46,734 nucleotides of DNA from Gammaproteobacteria bacterium (lineage in GTDB: Bacteria > Pseudomonadota > Gammaproteobacteria > Pseudomonadales > Azotimanducaceae), in assembly GCA_012961165.1 (NCBI GenBank), contig DTZW01000016.1, forward strand, positions 1-46,734. Direction: 5' to 3'. The notes under the pieces are model-generated. The model had not been told where the DNA came from. It did no database searches and was given only the letters and a program-made list of their open reading frames with translations. How positions within the stretch are numbered: the stretch's first letter is position 1; each line of letters begins with the position of its first letter. Made by a program: the position numbers and the translations under genes. Of the stretch, positions 9,929 to 17,796 are shown one piece after another.

Positions 9929-10147
9929 ATGAACGCTTTTGAGTTTACCAAAGATCATCTGCTGAACGGATTGAAATCTGGAGAAGACGAAGGCATTGAC
10001 GGCACGACTTATGGTCAGGCGCTGATGTGGAATCTTTTGCAGTATTATCGCAGCCTTGGACGGTCTGAACAGGATATCCGGGACGAAGTCGGATACGCAC
10101 TGGACAATCTGGACGACGACGGCACCTTTCACGTGAGTCGCAACTAA
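9929..10147 (+). CDS. Small hypothetical protein (72 aa)
   Basis: I do not recognise this family. The case for a real gene is a strong ribosome binding site (GGAGG four bases before the ATG) and a sensible soluble composition: acidic, helix-forming, with no membrane segment. It has one aromatic-rich stretch (QALMWNLLQYYRSLGRS) and an acidic C-terminal half (DEVGYALDNLDDDGTFHVS). It would be cytoplasmic. It is bracketed by a 14-bp tandem repeat upstream and a 13-bp tandem repeat directly after its stop codon, and followed by a VOC-family gene 106 bases on. Confidence 0.72.
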   Translation: MNAFEFTKDHLLNGLKSGEDEGIDGTTYGQALMWNLLQYYRSLGRSEQDIRDEVGYALDNLDDDGTFHVSRN

Positions 10148-10154
10148 AAGGCAC

Positions 10155-10197
10155 AACCTCTTGTGGCAACCTCTTGTGGCAACCTCTTGTGGCAACC
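10155..10197. repeat. Three tandem 13-bp repeats
   Basis: Unit AACCTCTTGTGGC is repeated exactly three times (10155-10167, 10168-10180, 10181-10193), followed by the first four bases of a fourth copy. It starts seven bases after the stop of the 72-residue gene and differs in sequence from the 14-bp array on the other side of that gene. It is non-coding, and no inverted symmetry for a terminator is evident. Confidence 0.9.
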
Positions 10198-10253
10198 CAG
10201 ACACTCCGCAAGTATGATTCCATTTCATTTAAACCTGACTGCGGGAGAGCGCA

Positions 10254-10622
10254 ATGATTGGATACGCCACGATTGGCACTAAAGATATGGAAAAAGCAAA
10301 GGCCTTCTGGTCAGGCGTACTGGCTTCAAAGGGTGCCAGTGTATTGATGGATATCGGAAGAATCGCGTTCATCGGGTCAGGAATGGATCAGCCAATGCTC
10401 GCCGTATGCGTTCCTTATGATGAAAGCGATCCCAACCCCGGCAACGGTAATATGCTCGCACTGCCCGCCGAGACCCGAGAGGAAGTCGATGCACTTTACG
10501 CTAAAGCGATTGAACTGGGCGCGACCGACGAGGGCGAACCCGGTGAGCGAATGCCTACCTTCTACGGTGGCTACTTTCGTGATCCAGATGGCAACAAGGC
10601 CTGTTTCTACAAGATGGGCTAG
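10254..10622 (+). CDS. VOC (glyoxalase/bleomycin-resistance fold) family protein
   Basis: 122 residues forming one vicinal-oxygen-chelate module: beta-alpha-beta start (GYATIGTKDMEKAKAFWSGV), the mid-strand LAVCVPYDE, a helix EEVDALYAKAIELGA, and the terminal hallmark YFRDPDGNKACFYK. Proteins of this subgroup are often annotated as glyoxalases or dioxygenases, but the usual first-strand histidine is absent, so metal binding is uncertain. GGGAGAGC upstream is a good ribosome binding site. It is probably independent of the yedK gene, which converges on it. Confidence 0.85.
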   Translation: MIGYATIGTKDMEKAKAFWSGVLASKGASVLMDIGRIAFIGSGMDQPMLAVCVPYDESDPNPGNGNMLALPAETREEVDALYAKAIELGATDEGEPGERMPTFYGGYFRDPDGNKACFYKMG

Positions 10623-10808
10623 CGGCCGACAGCACTTCTGGCCTGGCTGTGAAGCCGGGCTACTGCTGACCATTATCCCTCCACGACTTTTTCCAGCACC
10701 GAAAGATCGCGTGCCTTCCATCCTGCCTCGCGCGCAAGAAATCAAGTAGCACCGAATTGTCCCCTCCGCCCAGCGTTAACTTCGGTGAGGTGTCCCTATT
10801 AATTTTGC

Positions 10809-11495
10809 CTAGTGAATCTTAATAGTTTCGCCTACCGGCTCCACACATCGGTCATCTTTGTTTCTTGCATTATTCACGATTGTCGACACAGGCGTCACCT
10901 GGATCTCCATTCGGATTTCCGGCATGAGCAGTTCCTGAAGCCGGGATGATTCGGTCTGCTGATTTGCCCAGGTTCTTGCCTGATCTACCGTCAGATGGAC
11001 GGGGATTCTGTGGTGTATGTTTTTCATGGGTTCTGGTGATGCAGCAGTCACTATTGTGCAACTCTCAATGATCTGGTCACCACGATGCCACCTGTCCCAT
11101 AGCCCGGCGAAAGCAAAGCCCGGTTCGCTCACGGGTTCAATGTAGTAAGGGACCTTGATGGAACCCTCTTTTTTCCATTCGTAGTAACCCGACGCAGGAA
11201 TGACGCACCTGCGCCTCTTGAAGGGCTCTTTATAAGCCCTGCTCGTTGTCAGAGTCTCGGACTTCGCATTGAACATGCTGTATTTGGTGCCGGGTTCCGG
11301 CGACCAGAAAGGTACCAGCCACCACCTCATGGAAGGCATGTCCCAACCTTCCTCTTCTGAATGCCGAAGCACAGGCACCGTCTGAGTCGGTGCAATGTTG
11401 TACTCCGTTGTCACGGTCCAGGGGACATCACCCCCGACAACCTCCATAATCAGCTGGGTCAGTGGATCGTCAATGATGTTAAATCGGCCGCACAT
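10809..11495 (-). CDS. yedK: SOS-response-associated peptidase YedK/HMCES
   Basis: 228 residues against 222 in E. coli YedK. The protein begins MCGRF; after removal of Met, Cys2 forms a stable thiazolidine crosslink to abasic sites in single-stranded DNA and protects them from strand breakage. The other conserved residues are visible: Asn in SMFNAKSETL, Glu in ASGYYEWKK and His in HHRIPVHLT (the usual form is HxRMPV). No LexA-type box is visible in the upstream 130 bases, so SOS control is not supported by sequence. It is one of three DNA-protection genes in this part of the window. Confidence 0.93.
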   Translation of the reverse strand: MCGRFNIIDDPLTQLIMEVVGGDVPWTVTTEYNIAPTQTVPVLRHSEEEGWDMPSMRWWLVPFWSPEPGTKYSMFNAKSETLTTSRAYKEPFKRRRCVIPASGYYEWKKEGSIKVPYYIEPVSEPGFAFAGLWDRWHRGDQIIESCTIVTAASPEPMKNIHHRIPVHLTVDQARTWANQQTESSRLQELLMPEIRMEIQVTPVSTIVNNARNKDDRCVEPVGETIKIH

Positions 11496-11591
11496 ACAAC
11501 CACGCTAACATAGATGTAACGCGTGATTCACACATCGCTGTACAAATCGGCCGCTATCCGGTAGCTTGCAATTTTTGATCAAGACGAAAAC

Positions 11592-11620
11592 AAAGCCCGC
11601 CTAGCCGGCTTTTTTTTTTG
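11592..11620 (+). terminator. Terminator-like hairpin directly before the carbamoyltransferase start
   Basis: AAAGCC (11592-11597) can pair with GGCTTT (11607-11612) around a nine-base loop, and the right arm runs into an unbroken tract of ten T residues (11610-11619). This is the form of an intrinsic terminator read on the plus strand. No plus-strand gene ends nearby (the VOC gene stops nearly 1 kb upstream) and the ATG follows 11 bases after the T-tract. Either it ends a leader transcript (attenuation) or it acts on transcripts from an unrecognised promoter. Confidence 0.5.
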
Positions 11621-11630
11621 GATTTTGGAA

Positions 11631-12572
11631 ATGAGACACCTACCTAACCTTAAAGACCTCAGCACGGAAGAGATTCAGGATATTCTGGAACGCGCTGCGA
11701 CCATCAAAGCTAATCCGAAAGCGTACAGCCAGTTGCTCGCGGGCGAATCCCTCGCCATGCTGTTCCAGAAAACCAGCACCAGAACCCGGGTGTCTTTTGA
11801 AGTCGCCATGACAGAACTCGGTGGCCACTCCATCTATATCGACTGGATGACTTCGAACTTTGTTTTATCCGGGATCGAATACGAAACCGAATATCTTTCG
11901 CGCAACGTCAGCTGCATCATGGCCCGCTTGAGGCATCACTGGGACCTGGAAAAAATCATCAGCGCCAGCCAGGTACCGGTGATAAACGGATGCTGCGAAA
12001 AATTCCATCCGTGCCAGGCCCTGACAGATATCCTGACGGTCTCCGAGCACTACGATAGTGACCTTTCCTCCGCGCACATCGTCTATGTAGGCGTCCAGAA
12101 CAACGTATCCAACTCTCTTGCTGTCATCTGCAGCAAACTCGGGATTCAGCTATCTATCGCCACACCTGAAAACGATGACAATGGTGAAAGCCTGGACGCA
12201 GATATTCAGTCGATCATCAGCTCATCGGATCGAATTCAGCACGTCACCGACCCGAAAGAAGTTATCGACTCTGCCGACTTTGTCTACACGGACACCTGGA
12301 TCGATATGCAGTATTTCAACAACCCGGACTTCAAGGATGAAAAAGAAGCCCGCGTAAAGCAAATGGCGCCCTACCAGATCAACGAGGCCATGGTAAAAGA
12401 TATCGACTGCAAAATCATGCACGACATGCCAATACATGATGGCTACGAGATAACACCGGAGATGGTCCGGGACTCGCGGTCCATCATCTTCGAACAAGCC
12501 GAAAATCGCCTGCATGCCCAAAAGGGACTACTCTGGTGGCTTTATGATCAGGCGGGGATAATTTCAACATGA
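11631..12572 (+). CDS. Ornithine/aspartate carbamoyltransferase-family enzyme, non-canonical
   Basis: 313 residues from ATG 11631; a TTG two codons earlier is the alternative start. The carbamoyl-phosphate motif is intact (FQKTSTRTRVSFE), as is HPCQALTD. The parts that define ornithine enzymes differ. The loop usually ending in GSQ-G-KES reads TSNFVLSGIEYETEYLSRN. The SMG ornithine loop is replaced by TDTWIDMQYF. The C-terminal HCLP reads MHDMPIHDGYEI, so the usual cysteine is aspartate. The fold and carbamoyl-phosphate use are therefore secure, the acceptor is not. Databases probably label it argF. It overlaps a DUF1330 gene by four bases (ATGA), so the two are probably translated together. 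No arginine-pathway gene is adjacent. Confidence 0.82.
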   Translation: MRHLPNLKDLSTEEIQDILERAATIKANPKAYSQLLAGESLAMLFQKTSTRTRVSFEVAMTELGGHSIYIDWMTSNFVLSGIEYETEYLSRNVSCIMARLRHHWDLEKIISASQVPVINGCCEKFHPCQALTDILTVSEHYDSDLSSAHIVYVGVQNNVSNSLAVICSKLGIQLSIATPENDDNGESLDADIQSIISSSDRIQHVTDPKEVIDSADFVYTDTWIDMQYFNNPDFKDEKEARVKQMAPYQINEAMVKDIDCKIMHDMPIHDGYEITPEMVRDSRSIIFEQAENRLHAQKGLLWWLYDQAGIIST

Positions 12573-12856
12573 CCCATTATTTAATCGCACGAATTGATAT
12601 CGATGATCGAGAGGAGTATTCGAAGTACGAGGCTGGATTCATGGAAATTTTCAGCCAATACGACGGTAAAATACTCTCTGTTGACGAAGCACCGAAACTC
12701 ATTGAGGGCAAATGGCCGGTATCCAGAACAGTGTTGATCGAGTTTCCGTCAGAGGAAAGCGCCATGGCCTGGTATCAATCAGAGGCGTACCAGACACTCG
12801 CCCAACACCGGTTCGCTTCAAGCGATGGCAACATCGCATTACTGAAAGGCTTCTAG
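12569..12856 (+). CDS. DUF1330 domain protein
   Basis: 95 residues, entirely one DUF1330 domain, a dimeric ferredoxin-like alpha/beta barrel related to EthD and ABM proteins. Recognisable parts are the N-terminal strand HYLIARIDIDDREEYSKY, the central PKLIEGKWPVSRTVLIEF, and FPSEESAMAWYQSEAYQ. No biochemical role is established for the family as a whole. The ATGA overlap with the carbamoyltransferase gene suggests a role tied to it. The last four bases overlap the end of glcF on the opposite strand. Confidence 0.9.
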   Translation: MTHYLIARIDIDDREEYSKYEAGFMEIFSQYDGKILSVDEAPKLIEGKWPVSRTVLIEFPSEESAMAWYQSEAYQTLAQHRFASSDGNIALLKGF

Positions 12857-14046
12857 ATCTGCTCTGCGAGCAACTCGAGCCAATGCATCACAGGGACGTT
12901 CGCAGCCTCTTTTAACTGTAACTGACAGCCTACATTAGCCGTCACGATAACGTCCGGTTTCCCTTCGCCCAGGACATTCAACTTTCGCGCCTTGAGTTGC
13001 TGTGAAAGTTCAGGCTGCAGAATCGAGTAAGTTCCCGCAGAACCGCAGCAAAGATGCCCCTCTCTGTGAGGAGTAATGTCAAACCCAATGTTACCGAGTA
13101 GTTTTTCAACAGCACCGGTCAGACTAAGCCCGTGTTGCATCGAACAGGGCGTATGCACTGCTACTCGTGTCGTTGTTACTCCTATTGCCTCACCGCTAAC
13201 TATTTCAATGGGATCAACTAACTTGTCTACAATCGCGCTCGCCTTGTCACGATACTCAGCGTCATATTGCAGAATTTCCGGATAATCCCTGATCGTTACT
13301 CCGCAACCCGTCGCTGAGGAAACAATATAGTCAATTTGATCAATACGGGGATAAAGTTGATCGATAACAACTTTCATTCTCTGCATACCGGTTTCATGCG
13401 CAGACAAGTGATAATCCAACGCACCACAACAACCTTCATGCAAAACTTCCGCATCCATACCCTGGTGATGCAGAACCTTCAACAAAGAAGCAACCACATT
13501 AGGTGTCGCAGCAGACTGGACACAACCGGATAACAGCACAACGTTCGCACCTATGACGGACTCGACCTGGTGCAAGACCGGCATTTTGATCGGGACATGC
13601 CTTCGTATAAAGGCTGGCAGCAGTGGCCTGAAAAACAGCCCTAACTTCAATAGAGGCGCAAACAGGACTGGTCGCGGTACAACCAGCCGAAGCGCGAACG
13701 TTAACAGGCGTGATCGGAGCGGCCGGTTTGCGTGGTCCTTCACAAACTCCCGGCCAATATCGAGTAGCCGTCCGTACTCTACCCCGGAGGGACAGGTTGT
13801 CTCACAAGCGCGACACGTCAGACAGCGATCCAGATGAACAATACTGTCATCAGAGATGGTGTTGTCTTCCAGCAAATTTTTGATGAGGTAGATGCGCCCA
13901 CGAGGTCCGTCGAGTTCATCGCCGAGCAATTGATAGGTTGGACAAGTGGCTGTACAAAACCCGCAGTGCACACATTTTCGCAGTATGGCATCCGCCTCCT
14001 GCACTTTGGGCAGCGCGATCAGGCTTGGATGGATATTGGTCTGCAC
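12853..14046 (-). CDS. glcF: Glycolate oxidase iron-sulfur subunit GlcF
   Basis: 397 residues. Two 4Fe-4S motifs lie at the N-terminus (CVHCGFCTATCPTY and CLTCRACETTCPSG). They are followed by two CCG domains with LLSGCVQSAATPN, HEGCCGALDYH and HLCCGSAGTYS. In the GlcDEF complex this subunit carries electrons from the flavin subunits toward the quinone pool as glycolate is oxidised to glyoxylate. The start is GTG, overlapping the glcE stop (TAGTG). It is the last gene of the three-gene operon. Confidence 0.95.
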   Translation of the reverse strand: MQTNIHPSLIALPKVQEADAILRKCVHCGFCTATCPTYQLLGDELDGPRGRIYLIKNLLEDNTISDDSIVHLDRCLTCRACETTCPSGVEYGRLLDIGREFVKDHANRPLRSRLLTFALRLVVPRPVLFAPLLKLGLFFRPLLPAFIRRHVPIKMPVLHQVESVIGANVVLLSGCVQSAATPNVVASLLKVLHHQGMDAEVLHEGCCGALDYHLSAHETGMQRMKVVIDQLYPRIDQIDYIVSSATGCGVTIRDYPEILQYDAEYRDKASAIVDKLVDPIEIVSGEAIGVTTTRVAVHTPCSMQHGLSLTGAVEKLLGNIGFDITPHREGHLCCGSAGTYSILQPELSQQLKARKLNVLGEGKPDVIVTANVGCQLQLKEAANVPVMHWLELLAEQI

Positions 14047-15098
14047 TAGAGGCCTTCCTCACGGTACATACGCCCTGGGTTAAAAATGCCACCAGGATCA
14101 AAAGTGGCTTTGAGTCTACGATGAAGCACGAGTTCCAGGGCCGACAAAGGTTGAAATGCCTGGGCTTCAAATCGGTCTTTATCATGCCGGACTCTGGTCC
14201 AGTGTCCGGAACCTGCATAGCCATCTCGTGGGTCCGATTTCGGATCGAACAACCAGCGCTGGGCGAACCCCCAATCCAATATTGCAAAATCATAATCGAA
14301 CAATGGTTCATCAGCATCGGTAGATAACCGCCAGACATCCGCTGCATTTTGAAATGCGGGAAGCGCCTGCGAATCGAGTTGGTCCCAGAAAGCGTTGTCT
14401 CCCTGGGTACCTTCGAGCATTTCTTCTGTTGCCTTTACTGCCTGTTCATTACCGGACAATCGCACACTGAGTGTGCCACCGGAATAACAACTCGCACTTA
14501 GCGAACTAACCCTGTTGGATAATAACTTGACAGTCTCGCGTGCCACATCGCTGGAGCATTCCCGAGTGATTGTTTTCTCCAGTTCCGGCGCAGGAACAAC
14601 CTTCAGGCTTAAATCAGCTAACAGGCCCAACGTTCCATAGGCGCCACAAACCAGTCGCGACACGTCATACCCCGCCACATTCTTCATTACCTGACCACCA
14701 AATTCGCAGTACGCGCCATCATGCAGCACCATACCCGCACCTAACAGGTGATCCCTTGCCGCACCGCGATAAGGCCGCGCAGAACCTGAAAGGCCGGCGC
14801 TAACAACGCCCCCGATGGTTGATGTTGCATCGTGCGCAGGCGGGTCAAATGCCAACATCTGGCCCTCAGACCGAAGAAGATTGTCCAGAGTGCCTACCGG
14901 GGTGCCTGCCTTAACCCGAACGATCAATTCAGCAGGGTGGTAATCAAGCACGCCTGAGTAGCACTGCGTTGTAAGGACCGGCAGTCCTTCGGCAACATAG
15001 CCCAGGAAGCCCTTGGTTCCCCCACCTTTTATCTGGATTGGGCTGCCGTCGCTTCCAGCTTTTTTTATCGACTCTGCAAACGCATCTATCCCTTCCAT
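14046..15098 (-). CDS. glcE: Glycolate oxidase FAD-binding subunit GlcE
   Basis: 350 residues with a PCMH-type FAD-binding domain: IKGGGTKGFLG near the N-terminus, ELIVRVKAGTPVGTLDNLL, and the pyrophosphate loop DATSTIGGVVSAGLSGSARP. It is shorter than GlcD because the second catalytic domain is reduced, as is normal for GlcE. In E. coli all three of GlcD, GlcE and GlcF are required for activity. The start codon overlaps the glcD stop by one base (TGATG). The C-terminus ends with the conserved KATFDPGGIFNPGRMY. Confidence 0.94.
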   Translation of the reverse strand: MEGIDAFAESIKKAGSDGSPIQIKGGGTKGFLGYVAEGLPVLTTQCYSGVLDYHPAELIVRVKAGTPVGTLDNLLRSEGQMLAFDPPAHDATSTIGGVVSAGLSGSARPYRGAARDHLLGAGMVLHDGAYCEFGGQVMKNVAGYDVSRLVCGAYGTLGLLADLSLKVVPAPELEKTITRECSSDVARETVKLLSNRVSSLSASCYSGGTLSVRLSGNEQAVKATEEMLEGTQGDNAFWDQLDSQALPAFQNAADVWRLSTDADEPLFDYDFAILDWGFAQRWLFDPKSDPRDGYAGSGHWTRVRHDKDRFEAQAFQPLSALELVLHRRLKATFDPGGIFNPGRMYREEGL

Positions 15099-16552
15099 CA
15101 GAATCTATCCAGGTGAGGGAATCTTTCTTCCCCTGCATGAACGTGCATCGCGCCAAACTCTGCACATCGACTTAAAGTTGGTATTCCTTTTCCCGGATTC
15201 AGTATTCCGTAGTGATCAAATGCATTTTTAATACCGTGAAAAATACCAAGCTCATCGCGGTTAAACTGCAGGCACATCTCGTTGATCTTCTCGATACCAA
15301 CTCCGTGCTCGCCCGTGATGGTGCCGCCCTTTTCAATGCAGAGCACCAGGATTTCACTGCCAAATGCTTCTGCTCGTGTCAGTTGATCGCCGTCATTCGC
15401 ATCGTAAAGAATCAGCGGGTGCAGGTTTCCATCAGCGGCATGAAACACATTGGCGACCTGTAACTCATACTTGTGAGACAAATCAGTAATGGCCTGCAAT
15501 ACATTTGCGAGTTCGCGCCTTGGTATCGTACCGTCCATACAATAGTAATCCGGAGCGATCCTGCCGACTGCTGGAAACGCCGCTTTCCGGCCAAGCCAGA
15601 GTTTTTGCCGTTCTACAGCATCGAAGGCCACCGTGAAGGTAATGCAGCCATTGCTTTCGAACACGGCCCGAACCGAGTCAATCAGCTCTTCCAGCTCTTC
15701 CAGCGAACCGTCAAGTTCGCAAAGCAGCATTGCTTCTGCTGCTTCGGGATAACCTGCACCAACAAAAGACTCCGCTGCCTGTATCGCCAGTTTGTCCATC
15801 ATTTCCAGTCCCGCGGGGAGCAACCCGGCACTGATCACACCTGAGACACTGTTTGCCGCATCAAGCACATTAGAGAATGCCGCCATAATAACGGCAACCT
15901 CAGGCGGCTTCGGCAATAACTGAACGATTACCTCGACAACAATCCCAAGCATGCCCTCTGAGCCATGCATGAGCGCCAGAAGATCATATCCAGGTGTGTC
16001 GTATCCCTTCCCTCCCACAACCACCAGTTCACCGCCCGGGAGCACAACTTTTAACTGTTTCACATTGTGTACAGTTAATCCGTATTTAAGGCAGTGAACA
16101 CCGCCTGAGTTTTCCGCAACGTTACCACCAATCGTGCAGGCTATTTGTGATGATGGATCCGGGGCATAGTACAAACCAAGATTAGTGACGGCCTCCGAGA
16201 TGGCAAGATTGGTCACTCCCGGCTGCACCGTGGCAGTTCGCAAGGAGGTATCGACGTCCAGTATCTGGTTGAAGCGGGCCATCACCAAAAGCACCCCTTC
16301 ACGGTGGGGCATAGCTCCACCCGATAGACCCGTCCCAGCTCCCCGGGGAACTAACGGCACTTCACAGGATTGACATAAAGCAGTAATAGCCTGCACCTGC
16401 TCGATGGTATCCGGGATCACAACAACCCCAGGTAGCTGCTTCTTGGCTGTAAGGCCATCTGTTTCATAGACAGCGAGCCGCTCTTCATCGGTGATAATGT
16501 CACTCGTAATGGCGCGTAGACGTCTAATAAAGTCTTGATTATAGATCGACAT
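15098..16552 (-). CDS. glcD: Glycolate oxidase catalytic subunit GlcD
   Basis: 484 residues, the usual GlcD length. The FAD-binding PCMH domain contains LVPRGAGTGLSGGAMP and PDPSSQIACTIGGNVAENSG, and the C-terminal FAD oxidase domain contains HAADGNLHPLILYD and TGEHGVGIEK, which line the hydroxy-acid site. The protein oxidises glycolate, and some relatives D-lactate. It heads the glcDEF operon and is divergent from ribBA with a 122-base gap; no GlcC-type regulator is in the window. The start lacks a strong ribosome binding site, but this length matches the family. Confidence 0.95.
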   Translation of the reverse strand: MSIYNQDFIRRLRAITSDIITDEERLAVYETDGLTAKKQLPGVVVIPDTIEQVQAITALCQSCEVPLVPRGAGTGLSGGAMPHREGVLLVMARFNQILDVDTSLRTATVQPGVTNLAISEAVTNLGLYYAPDPSSQIACTIGGNVAENSGGVHCLKYGLTVHNVKQLKVVLPGGELVVVGGKGYDTPGYDLLALMHGSEGMLGIVVEVIVQLLPKPPEVAVIMAAFSNVLDAANSVSGVISAGLLPAGLEMMDKLAIQAAESFVGAGYPEAAEAMLLCELDGSLEELEELIDSVRAVFESNGCITFTVAFDAVERQKLWLGRKAAFPAVGRIAPDYYCMDGTIPRRELANVLQAITDLSHKYELQVANVFHAADGNLHPLILYDANDGDQLTRAEAFGSEILVLCIEKGGTITGEHGVGIEKINEMCLQFNRDELGIFHGIKNAFDHYGILNPGKGIPTLSRCAEFGAMHVHAGEERFPHLDRF

Positions 16553-16635
16553 ATGGCAAAGTCATTGCTGCGAATGCCACATTATACGGGCGCGGGCCTT
16601 GATTGGTACGAACTCCTTAGGATCAGGCTTTACGG

Positions 16636-16641
16636 TATAAT
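16636..16641 (+). promoter_or_regulatory. Candidate -10 element for ribBA
   Basis: A perfect TATAAT lies 33 bases before the ribBA start codon, in the divergent glcD/ribBA gap. No good -35 hexamer is found at 16-18 bases. If used, the leader would be only about 25 nucleotides, too short for an FMN riboswitch, so ribBA would not be under that control here. Confidence 0.4.
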
Positions 16642-16674
16642 CGCGACCTATTTTCCTGCAACCAGAGGTAACCA

Positions 16675-17796
16675 GTGCCCATCAACACGGTTGAAGAAAT
16701 ACTCGAAGATTTTCGTCAGGGAAAGATGGTCCTGATGATGGACGACGAAAATCGCGAGAACGAAGGCGACCTCATCATTGCTGCTGACGTGACTACGCCT
16801 GAACACATTACCTTTTTTGCCAGGCATGCCTGCGGGCTGATATGCCTGACCGTCACTGAACAAAGGGCCCGGCAACTTAAAATACCTCTGATGGTAGACA
16901 ACAACGGCTCAATGCACGAGACCAACTTCACTGTTTCAATTGAAGCTGCAGAAGGCATAACGACAGGCATATCCGCTGCTGACAGAGCCAAAACAGTTCG
17001 AACTGCCGTCGCGAAAAATGCCCGGGCAGACGATCTGGTCCAACCCGGCCATATATTCCCCCTCATTGCCAAGCGCGGCGGTGTGTTGACTCGAGCCGGG
17101 CATACCGAAGCGGGTTGCGACCTGGCTCGAATATCGGGTTATGAACCTGCCTCAGTGATCGTTGAGGTCATGAATGAAGATGGCACCATGGCCCAGCGAC
17201 CGGAACTGGAAGTATTCGCCGAGAAACACGGTATCAAAATCGGCACCATCGCCGACCTCATCCAATATCGCAATCTGTACGACACGACTATTGAACGAAT
17301 CGATACCAGGCAGGTAACAACGCATCAAGGAGAGTTCGAACTCCATACCTACAAGGATAATATTTCTGAATGTGTCCATTACGCACTGGTAAAGGGCGAA
17401 GTTAGCGAGGAGCAACCCTGCCTGGTCAGGGTGCAGGTACTCAATACACTCAGAGACATACTTAATACGACGCGCCCCGGGTATGAAAGCACCTGGTCGC
17501 TATCTGATTCAATGGCACACATCGCTGAAGCAGGATCCGGCGTCGTGGTGCTGGTTGGACAGGAATTTCACCAGGCCGATGAGTTGAGTCATATACAGTA
17601 TTTCCCCGAGGTTCCACCTGTCCAGCGTCATACCAATGAGGCTGGAGGTTATCGGGTTGTGGGTACCGGGTCCCAGATACTAAGGGATGTCGGGGTGAGT
17701 AAAATGCGTCTGCTCAGCTCACCAACTCGGTTTAATGCAATTTCTGGATTTAACCTTGAAGTCATTGAATTTGTTGAAAAACATAAAGCAGTTTAG
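16675..17796 (+). CDS. ribB: RibBA: dihydroxybutanone-phosphate synthase with degenerate cyclohydrolase II half
   Basis: 373 residues. The N-terminal ~205 residues are an intact RibB domain with DDENRENEGDLIIAA, FTVSIEAAEGITTGISAADR and RRGG-type loop KRGGVLTRAGHTEA; it makes 3,4-dihydroxy-2-butanone 4-phosphate for riboflavin. The C-terminal half has the GTP cyclohydrolase II fold but lacks the zinc cysteines: where RVHSECLTGD and RCDCG are expected the sequence reads RVQVLNTLRDILN and TRPGYEST. It is therefore probably a RibB enzyme with a non-catalytic tail, as known in other proteobacteria. The start is GTG with AGAGGTA upstream. Confidence 0.92.
   Translation: MPINTVEEILEDFRQGKMVLMMDDENRENEGDLIIAADVTTPEHITFFARHACGLICLTVTEQRARQLKIPLMVDNNGSMHETNFTVSIEAAEGITTGISAADRAKTVRTAVAKNARADDLVQPGHIFPLIAKRGGVLTRAGHTEAGCDLARISGYEPASVIVEVMNEDGTMAQRPELEVFAEKHGIKIGTIADLIQYRNLYDTTIERIDTRQVTTHQGEFELHTYKDNISECVHYALVKGEVSEEQPCLVRVQVLNTLRDILNTTRPGYESTWSLSDSMAHIAEAGSGVVVLVGQEFHQADELSHIQYFPEVPPVQRHTNEAGGYRVVGTGSQILRDVGVSKMRLLSSPTRFNAISGFNLEVIEFVEKHKAV

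Noticed and set aside
9802-10197. CRISPR array
   Set aside because: The repeats are 13 and 14 bp, directly abutting without spacers, of two different sequences and with no cas genes nearby.
11496-11591. LexA box controlling yedK
   Set aside because: A CTGT is followed eight bases on by GCCG, not ACAG; no acceptable match is seen on either strand.
16553-16674. FMN riboswitch upstream of ribBA
   Set aside because: None of the conserved RFN-element blocks are present, and the candidate -10 would leave a leader of only about 25 bases.
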